A DNA stretch of 64,000 nt from contig JAXBDG010000011.1 of assembly GCA_036320915.1 (NCBI GenBank), forward strand, positions 332,501 through 396,500, given 5' to 3'. The position numbers and the translations under genes are program-made. Shown in pieces: positions 48,254-56,303 of the stretch. The notes below the pieces were generated by a model that did not search any database, had not been told where the DNA came from, and saw only the letters and a list, made by a program, of their open reading frames with translations. Position 1 is the stretch's first letter, and every line of letters starts with the position of its first letter. Source of the stretch: Linnemannia elongata (taxonomy: Eukaryota > Mortierellomycota > Mortierellomycetes > Mortierellales > Mortierellaceae).

Positions 48254-48334
48254 CGTCGACAGCAGGATTTGAACCTGCGCGGGAGAACCCATGTGATTTC
48301 TAGTCACACGCCTTAACCGCTCGGCCATATCGAC
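48254..48334 (-). tRNA. tRNA-Ser (anticodon AGA)
   Basis: On the minus strand GTCGATA (from 48334) pairs with TGTCGAC to form the 7-bp acceptor stem, with G as discriminator (48254), usual for serine tRNAs. The D arm (GGCCGAGCGGTTAAGGC), the anticodon stem TGTGA/TCACA with loop CTAGAAA (anticodon AGA), a long class II variable arm and the T arm (CAGGTTCGAATCCTG) are all present. No intron. The internal B box is GGTTCGAATCC, and a TTTTT terminator follows at about 48248-48244, just before the hAT target duplication. Confidence 0.95.
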
Positions 48335-48532
48335 TTTTCATCTCGTTGATACGAGTTAGGAATCTGACAGACTCTTATACAAAAGGTAAAATCTACTTGC
48401 GCATCGTGAGGCCCCACGGGGCCTGCTATGAGTCACGTGTGCCACTGAAATCCTGCCCTGGAGTGACCAAGGTCCCACACGCTGCAGGGATTCTCCTCTA
48501 TCGGTGGAGCTCGAGCCGTGCACAGCGGTAGT

Positions 48533-49177
48533 CCTGCTCCCGATCGCGATGAGAACCCCAAGTGGAACGTATCGGACCTACTCCGCGGCATCACCCCAAA
48601 GAGCATGTTGACCGAATGGTGCGCGGTCTTCAGAACCCCACAGTCCATCGCCAAGACGGTCCTCCACAAATTTGTTGGCTACCTGGAGACGCAGGCCTCA
48701 GAGCGGATCTGGAAACCCCGATGCTCCGCGACGATCGCGTGGGAGCAGACCCAGGGCATCTCTGTAAAGGACAAGACATCCAAATACACAGGTCCTCGTG
48801 GTGACTGGAGTCAAGGATATGGCTATATCACGCGCGATGGTTTCTGCCCGTGTGGCGCTTCGCTAGCCACACATGAGGATCGGACATGCCCTGGAGCGAC
48901 CAAGAATCCACGAGCAGCTGATGAACGGCTGTTAGACAGCTTGTTGGGAAGGAGGAGGTTAACATTGATGGAGAGGATGGGAAGAATCCCTTTCATTCGT
49001 ATCTAGTTTTATTTTCTTCCGTTATTGCTGTGAAGAGCAGCGACAATTGTTGCGCAGAGCCAGGTCCCGGACCGGACTGTGACTGACGGATGGTTCACTG
49101 AAGAGTTTGGTCTGTAGTCCCTTTTACTTCCAAATGCCTCCTTTGTTCTGTTTGTCAGAGAAATAAAATTGTGTACG

Positions 49178-49211
<34 letters not shown>
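48533..49211 (+). mobile_element. LINE 3' fragment, copy 1, with poly(A) tail
   Basis: A 5'-truncated non-LTR retrotransposon end. The frame (about 48540-49006) encodes the end of an ORF2-like protein including a Cys-His knuckle FCPCGASLATHEDRTCPG, the usual C-terminal zinc motif of LINE ORF2. A 3' UTR of about 170 bp has an AATAAAA signal near 49167 and a 33-nt A tail (49179-49211). It has no reverse transcriptase. The stretch 48335-48532 before it is not assigned; part of it (about 48455-48500) resembles the same LINE's coding end. Confidence 0.75.
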
Positions 49212-49215
<4 letters not shown>

Positions 49216-50334
49216 TGCTCCCGATCGCGATGAGAACCCCAAATGGAACGTATCGGACTTACTCCGCGGCATCACCCCTAAGAGCATGTTGACCGAATGG
49301 TGCGCGGTCTTCAGAACCCCACAGTCGATCGCCAAGACGGTCCTCCACAAATTTGTTGGCTATCTGGAGACGCAGGCCTCAGAGAGGATCTGGAAACCCC
49401 GATGCTCCGCGACGATCGCGTGGAAGCAGACCCAGGGCATCTCTGCCAAGGACAAAACATCAAAATACACAGGCCCCCGTGGCGACTGGAGTCAAGGATA
49501 TGGTTACATCACGCGTGATGGTTTCTGCCCGTGTGGCGCTTCGTGTCGCGAATCAAGACTAGGACACTAGGCGAGGTTGACCTTTCTCAAGGCAGAGGCT
49601 GGAGGTGGGTGTGTGTCGCGTCATACGATACGATCGGTCGACTCTTAGAGTGATCGATCGACTCTTGGCACTTGGGCGCAGTTTGTCTTCGCCCAAGTAA
49701 ACAATTAATTAGCATAGCCACGTAAAGATATATATATATAGTTTGTACCCAGATAGTTTAATCCTTACCTAGTAACTCGAATACACTTTGTCATAACACC
49801 TTGCCTCTCTCCCATTGAAAACCCTCTTCCCCCACACACTGTCGCGAATCAAGACTAGGACACTAGGCGAGGTTGACCTTTCTCAAGGCAGAGGCTGGAA
49901 GTGGGATGCGTGGGGGAAGATGGTTTTCAATGGGAGAGAGGCAAGGTGTTATGACAAAGTGTATTCGAGTTACTAGGTAAGGATTAAACTATCTGGGTAC
50001 AAACTATATATATATATCTTTACGTGGCTATGCTAATTAATTGTTTACTTGGGCGAAGACAAACTGCGCCCAAGTGCCAAGAGTCGATCGATCACTCTAA
50101 GAGTCGACCGATCGTATCGTATGACGCGACACTTCGCTAGCCACACATGAGGATCGGATCTGCCCTGGAGCGACAGCGATTGTTGCGCAGAGCCAGTGTT
50201 ACAGTAGGTACCTATTGTATTTTAGAACACGGTCTGTGACTAGGAGATGGTGCACTGAAGAGTTTGGTCTGTAGCTCCTTGTACCTCCAAATGACTCCTT
50301 TGTTCTTTTTTCTAGAGAAATAAAATCGCGTATC

Positions 50335-50362
<28 letters not shown>
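49212..50362 (+). mobile_element. LINE 3' fragment, copy 2, split by an LTR insertion
   Basis: Immediately after the first poly(A) tail the sequence restarts at the same internal point as copy 1 (TCCTGCTCCCGATCGCGATG) and runs in parallel with a few percent difference until 49543. An LTR insertion (49544-50131) interrupts it between bases of the zinc-knuckle region. It resumes at 50132 with the shared 5-bp duplication and ends in an AATAAAA signal and A tail at about 50336-50362. Confidence 0.75.
49544..50131. mobile_element. Tandem LTR pair with one inverted segment
   Basis: The insertion begins TGTCGCG and ends CGCGACA and is flanked by a 5-bp target duplication CTTCG (49539-49543, 50132-50136), as for LTR retrotransposons. 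The right part (49840-50131) is a complete ~292-bp LTR in minus orientation. The left part repeats its first ~70 bp directly (49544-49613), but the remaining ~226 bp (49614-49839) is inverted. It forms a near-perfect inverted repeat with 49910-50131. No internal coding region remains. Confidence 0.8.
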
Positions 50363-50365
<3 letters not shown>

Positions 50366-50519
50366 GTGAAGCTGTGAAGAGCGACGGTTTTGTGCAGAGC
50401 CAGGTTCCGGACCGGACTGTAGCTGGCAAATGGCGCACTACAGAGTTTGATCTGTAGCTATGTACTTTTATATGACCCGTTTGTCTTGTTTGTAAGAGAT
50501 ATAAAATTGCGTTTAAAAA
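50363..50519 (+). mobile_element. LINE 3'-UTR fragment, copy 3
   Basis: A shorter, more divergent copy of the same 3' UTR (GCAGAGCCAGGTTCCGGACC) starts directly after the second A tail and ends in ATAAAATTGCGTTTAAAAAA. Three ends of one LINE family therefore lie head to tail. Confidence 0.7.
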
Positions 50520-51080
50520 AGTATGCGCCTGAGAACTGGTAGCCATAGATAGATTTGCTCGACGCGTTAATAACACGCAAACTTAACGACGGAGAAGATG
50601 GGAGAAGGGAGAAGGAGAGAAGAAGGGACATGAATTTTTAAAAAAAAAAAAAAAAAAAAAAAGAAGACATGGAAAATGGGCGAGTCAAAGAGTGACAGTT
50701 GTGGCAGGAAATACAAAAAAAACGCGCTTTGCGGTGGTCCAAGTGAATCAAGATCATGAGCCGGCAACAGCAGTCGTTCACTAAAAACGTGTCTTGGTAA
50801 AAAAGAAACACAAAATTAGCAGTTGTATGATACAAAACAATATATATATAAGACGAAGGAGCTGGCTAGATACTCGAAAAGGCGTGATCATCATCTACGG
50901 CGAGAGTATCTTTGGCAACCTCCAGGGAATGGACCTGACCGATTGGTCGCTCAGAGAATGAAATATGTACAGAGTTGTAAACTTCCTCGGGGATATCGCC
51001 ATTGTCGCTGCCATTGCCGTTGCTGGAATTATTCTTTTAATTTAATTCCAGAACCTGAAAGAAGGGATGTAATATGAGGA
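50520..51080 (-). pseudogene. Inverted copy of the 3' end of the kinase gene
   Basis: Read on the minus strand, this segment matches 61530-62095. It includes the last coding part (EEVYNSVHISFSERPIGQVH... DDHAFSSI stop), the 3' UTR with the same TGTTTTGTATCATACAACTG block, and the downstream flank to a CTCAGGCGCA motif. It lacks about 70 bp of the Ser/Asn-rich coding stretch and all of the kinase domain, so it cannot make a kinase. It ends where the LINE tail begins. Confidence 0.85.
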
Positions 51081-51542
51081 CAAGGAAAAAAAAGTTTTGA
51101 CGCGATGATCAAGAGTCTGAATCAAAGAAATAAAAGCACACTTTTTCCCCTTCGAATAAAATAAAAAGAGTGGTTCAAGCACCAGTTTTCATTGTGGGTA
51201 GAAGGAGAAAAGAGGGACTGTAAATAAGGTGAGTCAGCAAAACAAACAATGCAACAGTTGCCATTCCCTATTTGTAGGCCAGTGTCAACGTCAATTGGTT
51301 AAAAGTCATGAAGGCCACCACCGCAATGTGTGAGTTTGTGCTCTCTCAAGAAAAGAAAGGAAACAGCAAAGAGACACAAGCCACACTCTTGAAACAGAAG
51401 CCCGCGTGGCTTTCAGCTATATATCTTCTCCACTTGGACTTTCGTTTTTCATTTTTCAAACACTTCTCTATATCTTCCGAAACTAAAACTAGCACCCTCT
51501 CATTCTCTCTCTCTATCAACACAGCGCTTGCCTTTTGCCAAC
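51081..51542. other. Unassigned stretch
   Basis: No gene is recognised. It contains a short pyrimidine-rich run just before the transposase remnant at 51543. Confidence 0.4.
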
Positions 51543-51690
51543 ATGAAATCAAAATCCACCTCAAAGGTTCAAAAAGCATTGTCATTCCCCGCCAAGGTTT
51601 ATCCACAAGGGAGATAGCCAAACGCGTTCATATCTCCTGTTCAACCGTCGCAAGGAGGCAGGAATGGGTCTGGACAGTGGATGGGAATTA
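51543..51690 (+). pseudogene. Remnant of a Tc1/mariner-like transposase N-terminus
   Basis: An ATG at 51543 begins MKSKSTSKVQKALSFPAK. A one-base shift then leads into GLSTREIAKRVHISCSTVAR, which has the form of the helix-turn-helix at the N-terminus of Tc1/mariner-type transposases. Coding character ends shortly after and no catalytic domain follows. The call rests on the helix-turn-helix pattern alone. Confidence 0.4.
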
Positions 51691-52043
51691 GGAATGGAAA
51701 GAATGTGCACAATGAGGACGAATAGCATAGGCCAATAGGAAATGAAGAAATGAGGAAAAATGCAAAGGCAAAATGGCAGAAACTGTTGCCGGAATGGTTC
51801 CAGGCAAGTAGTTCCTTATGAGCACCGACGTGAACCGAGCGGACAGAAGGATACAAGAAATTTAGTAAAGGTACATCAAGAGCTGTTCCGTCTCAGGGTA
51901 GTGGCAAGAGGCTAATTGGCGGCGAAGTTAATGTGACAAACGAAACCTGGGGGGGGAGTGGCGCTTTAACGATACCCTGATAATGCGATTATTGCGAACA
52001 CCTAAAAACGTATCTTCATACAAAATAGTTTATTTTTATCTTT

Positions 52044-54220
52044 TCAAGAAGACAAGCTTTGCTGTAACTTTAGCAATATCCTAGTGGCGTATATCGTCCG
52101 ACCGCTGGAAATCGAAATAAATTGTGAGGAACCACAACGCCGAATATTCAATGACATGAGCCAAACGAGCGATCTAACTTGAAGTTTGTCACATCAACAC
52201 AAAACGAAAGCTCGAATTAGATATTGGTTCAGAAAATTAGCCTATCTCTCTCGATAGCGATCATATCGTAGTAGCTGTTGTGGGTACAGTGTGTATATCA
52301 ACTTACAGGCTATTAGAGATGAAACGATGATACCGAGTGTGAGGAAGAATACATATTAGTTGGTTGTTTAACAACGCGTCCATCTCTCTCAATAGTAATC
52401 ATATCGTAGTAGTTGTTGTGGGTGTAGTGTAACTATCAACTTACTTGCTATTAGAGATGAAACGATGATACCGAGTGTGAGGAAGAATACATATTAGTTG
52501 ACTGTTCAACAATGTGTCCATCTCTCTCGATAGTAGTCATATCGTAGTAGCTGTTTTGGGTAGTGTTTCAACTTACGCGCTATTAGTGATGAAACGATGA
52601 TACCGAGTGTAAGGAAGACTACATGTTAGTTGGCTGTTCAACAACGCGTCCATCTCTCTCGATAACAATCATATCATAGTGTCTGTAGTAGATACAGAAG
52701 TGTCTATCAACTTACTCTCTATTAGAGATGGAACGGTGGTACCGAGTGTGAGGAAGAATACATATTAGTTGGCTGTTCAACAATGCGTCCATCTCTCTCG
52801 ATGGCAATCATATTGTAGTAGCTGTTAAAGGTACAGTGTATCTATCAACTTACAGGCTATTAGAGATGGAATGAAGATACCGAGTGTGAGGAAGAATACA
52901 TATTAGTTAGCTGTTCAACAATGTGTCCATCTCTCTTCATAGAAATCATATCGCAGTAGCTGTTGTGGGTAAAGTGTAACTATCAACTTACTCGCTATTA
53001 GAGATGAAACAATGATACCGAGTGTGAGGAAGAATACAATATTAGTTAGCTGTTCAACAATGCGTCCGTCTCTCTCGATGGAAATCATGATGTAGTAGCT
53101 GTTGTCGGTAGAGTCTGTATATCAACTTACACGCTATTAGAGATGGATTGAGGATACCGAGTGTGAGGAAGAATACATATTAGTTGGCTGTTCAACGAAG
53201 CGTCCATCTCTCTCGATAGCAATCATATCGTAGTAGCTGTTGTGGGTAAAGTGTATCTATCAACTTACGGGCTATTAAGGTTGGAATGTTGATACCGAGT
53301 GTAAGGAAAAATACATATTAGTTGGCTGTTCAACAATGCGTCCGTCTCTCTCGATAGAAATCATGTTGTAGTAGTTGTTGTCGGTAGAGTGTATATATCA
53401 ACTTTCGCCCTATTAGAGATGGATTGAGGATACCGAGTGTGAGGAAGAATACGTATTAGTTGGCTATTCCACGAAGCGTCCATCTCTCTCGATAGCAATC
53501 ATGTTGTAGTAGCTGTTGTCGGTAGAGTGTATATATCAACTTACGCCCTATTAGAGATGGATTGAGGATACCGAGTGTGAGGAAGAATACATGTTAGTTG
53601 GCTGTTCAACGAAGCGTCCCTCTCTCTCGATAGCAATCATGTTGTAGTAGCTGTTTTGGGTAAAGTGTAACTATCAACTTACTCGCTATTAGAGATGGAA
53701 TGAAGATACCGAGTGTGAGGAAGAATACATATTAGTTGGCTGTTCAACGAAGCGTCCATCTCTCTCTCGATAGCAATCATATCGTAATAGCTGTTGTGGG
53801 TACAGTGTATCTATCAACTTACTCCCTGTTAGAGATGGAATGACGAAACCGAGTGTGAGGAAGAATACATATTAGTTGGCTGTTCAACAACGCGTCCATC
53901 TCTCTCAATAGCAATCATATCGTAGTAGCTGTTGTGGGTAAAGTCAATCTATCAACTTACGGGCTATTAAGGTTGGAATGTTGATACCGAGGGTCAGGAG
54001 GAAAGCAAATTAGTTATAGCCTCATCAAAGTCGATGTTGTTACGGTTGTGTTTAAAAATGGTAACTGTTTCTTGAGCCTTGAATGCTGCTCCATCTTCAA
54101 TTTCCAATGTACAGTATGGTAATCGGACTATGTTTCGAGGTTGGTGATGAAAACTTACAGAGGAATAGCGGCTGTCAAACCAATGAGGACGCAGGCAACA
54201 AACAAATATCGGAGCTGCAT
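52044..54220 (-). CDS. Candidate secreted-peptide gene made of thirteen 3-nt microexons
   Basis: Exon 1 (54220-54159) encodes a signal peptide (MQLRYLFVACVLIGLTAA, then Ile-Pro) and ends in phase 2 at a GTAAGT donor. Downstream each unit of the tandem array has the form TAATAG, three bases, GTAAGT. Triplets on the minus strand are at 53963-53961 CCC, 53825-53823 GGA, 53685-53683 CGA, 53547-53545 GGC, 53409-53407 GGC, 53271-53269 CCC, 53133-53131 CGT, 52994-52992 CGA, 52856-52854 CCT, 52718-52716 AGA, 52579-52577 CGC, 52447-52445 CAA and 52309-52307 CCT. Joined to exon 1 they read Leu-Pro-Asp-Glu-Ala-Ala-Pro-Val-Asp-Leu-Asp-Ala-Asn without stops, and 12 of 13 third positions are C or G. A last exon at 52104-52044 (acceptor TTTCCAG) would add about 20 residues and a TGA, with AATAAA just after. 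The product would be a ~53-residue acidic secreted peptide. The array could instead be non-coding; unit 5 has a damaged donor (GAAAGT). Confidence 0.45.
52240..53990. repeat. 138-bp tandem array, 13 units
   Basis: Thirteen units of 138 bp (range 132-140) stand head to tail, with about 85-95% identity by eye. Landmarks on the plus strand are CATCTCTCTCGATAG, GTAGTAGCTGTTG, CAACTTAC, a variable triplet, CTATTAGAGATGG and GATACCGAGTGTGAGGAAG. Units 1 and 6 share extra differences (CTATTAAGGTTGG), so the array grew by duplication of blocks. It is not a CRISPR array: there are no unique spacers. Confidence 0.92.
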
Positions 54221-54865
54221 TTTGAATCGGATAGGGTTCTAATGTGGAGGTAGTTAATTTGAGTAGAGGGAATGGTTGCAAGCTGAGAAGGAGATAGTGA
54301 ACAGCAAGATGGGATGTTGAAAAGAAAAAGAGAGTAAGTAGAGGACGAGCACAAAAAGTTCTTTTGTTTTGAGAACATCGACGAATGCTGGAATAGAGAT
54401 CATGGGATGTTAGGAAAAGATCAAGGAATGCCGTGAAAAGCTAAAGGGATGCTGGAGAAGGTTAAGGGATGCTGGAAAGATCAAGGGGGAGCTGTAAAAG
54501 AATGCCGTGAAAAGATCAATGGATGAGAGGGTCAAGGTTAACTAGCCTAAAAAAACAAGGGAGAATAAAACGCAAGGGATAAGAAAAGGCAAGGGATAAG
54601 AAAAGGCAAGGAATAATAAAAAGCAAGGAATAGAAAATAGAGTAAGGAAATTCAGGGAATCATGGTCAAGAATAAGAAGGACAATTGATGAGGAAAATAT
54701 CAGGGTTGTGTAACAGCCAAGCTTTCATAGCAACGTTACTTCATGATCCCTTGATGTCGGCTCTTTCAATTCTGGGTCATTAGAATTTGAAGTCGCGTCG
54801 TTGATGCTTTGTTGACTTTAAGGTCTATTTGTGGTGTCAACTGAATCACACTATCACATGGAAGA
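54221..54865. other. Low-complexity spacer upstream of the microexon gene
   Basis: This A/G-rich stretch holds degenerate tandem words such as GGGATGCTGG (about 54450-54475) and GGATAAGAAAAGGCAAG (about 54578-54610). It should contain the promoter of the leftward gene starting at 54220. Confidence 0.45.
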
Positions 54866-56303
54866 TTATATACTATCTCCTAAAATATCACAATGCCTGC
54901 GATCGCGTTCCAATTTAGTGCTGGTATCCAGATTAAACTGCGCTTCCGCCTCATCCTGCTCAGCCAATCTGAGGCGCCGATCTGCAACTTTGATATAATT
55001 TCGCGAAGCACCTTGACCCTTGCAGTAATAACAGGCGATTTTTTTGCGGTCCTCAGCTTTCGTATTTCTTGGGCGACTGCTTCGAGATACCAGGCGACGG
55101 CCCAGGTACGATCCCTGGAACTCCCGCGCCATTATCAGCCCGACTTTTCGTTGACCCTCGGGATCCCCTTGCTCAGATGTTTGGAGATACCAATGCATGG
55201 CAGCATGGTAATTTTGAGAGTCTCCGCCCTTGCCTTCGTAACACATATCGCCCAGCATGACCTGAGCCTCCAGATCGCTTTCATTGTCTCTGGTTGATAC
55301 CTGGGTAATCTTCGAAAACGCGGTAACAGGGAGCTCCTGGTTCTGAGGCGACTATAAACTGACTGGTCTCGCTGATGGATTGCGCGAAGCTCTGTGTGCT
55401 GAGACTGACACTGACAGAGCTGTTGTTTGAGTAACGTTAAGGTCCACGAAGGTCTGTTCCGGGAGCTTCCATATGCGAGTAGTTGGCTAGAACCAATTCC
55501 ATGTGCCCGTCTGGGTTCCGTCCTCTAGATGTTGTAGGGGTTGTGGCGGCAACCGTATGAGTTACTTATTGAGGCGGCACTTCTAATAGTTCCAATGGCT
55601 TCTATTGTGATAATGACGAATGGGCTCCTGGTTCGGTATGCACATCGCCCAAAACAACTTCAAGAGTAACTTTAGGGACACAAGCCAAACGAAGCGGGTC
55701 AAGACTAGATTAATTGGACAAACAATAATTTCTGCATATTAGAGTTCTCGCTTCGTCAGTAAATATAACAAACAGCATGCAGAATAAAATAATTGGGCAA
55801 AGGATGTACTCTCGAAGATCGTTACCTTTGAGGAAGGGGATGACTTTGGTGTCATGCTGAAGATAAGGGAGACCTCGAAAGTCGACAAGGACGTTGCTCC
55901 AGAGGAAAACTTCGCTTCCGAAGGAAATGTTAAATTGTGCAGCGATGTGGACGGCCTTGTTCTGCTGGGAAGGTGTATGACCTGGACGCCTTGTTTTAGT
56001 CACTCTGACTGTAGCTTTGGGGTGGATGGTGGGTGTTGGTGAGTAGGGATATTGTCGACAACAGTTGGTTTTGAAATAGGGGGCTTGGTTGGCTTTTGTG
56101 GGTCCCGTAAGACCATACTCTGGGTCACAGGAAGCCAGGAGCTTCATCAATGAATCTTTGTCAGTCGTGGTATCCCCATATTTATTTTGGGCATTTGTAA
56201 TCCGGAGGGTCAAAACGGTAGCAATGAGAGTAAAGAAGCAGATAGCAGTAAAAGTGCCGATGATGGCGAAGGGACCGAAGACTCACTTGGTGAATCTCCC
56301 ACG
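54866..56303 (-). pseudogene. Decayed Sel1-repeat (HCP-like) protein gene
   Basis: From right to left on the minus strand there is a hydrophobic segment (FAIIGTFTAICFFTLIATVL), a Pro/Thr-rich linker, and a conserved-looking block VHIAAQFN...VFLWSNVLVDFRGLPYLQHD ending in VIPFLK at a GTAACG donor (55826). Next comes LDPLRLACVPKVTLEVVLGD from about 55705 and a stretch with several in-frame stops. Last are Sel1-type repeats: LGDMCYEGKGGDSQNYHAAM, then HWYLQTSEQGDPEGQRKVGL, and a further AVAWYLEA unit in another frame. Sel1 repeats form helical solenoids that act as protein-interaction scaffolds. The order of N-terminal block, linker and Sel1 repeats resembles abundant Mortierella HCP-like proteins as I remember them. 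Stops and a frame change between repeats show that this copy is broken. Confidence 0.55.

Noticed and set aside
52240..53990. Regular array that might be read as CRISPR
   Set aside because: Units are near-identical across their whole length with no unique spacers, and the organism is a fungus.
52240..53990. A longer exon in each unit, starting after ACAG and encoding a YYDMIAIERDGRIVEQPTNM-like segment
   Set aside because: The reading is attractive, but the exon would be 79 nt, which shifts frame at every unit. The acceptor AG is missing in some units, the donor GTATC is weak, and reading on meets TAA-TAG. The 3-nt model keeps phase throughout.
53994..54378. Minus-strand frames of 95 and 67 codons over the signal-peptide exon
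   Set aside because: They are out of frame with the signal peptide and run through its GTAAGT donor; the second merely overlaps in another frame.
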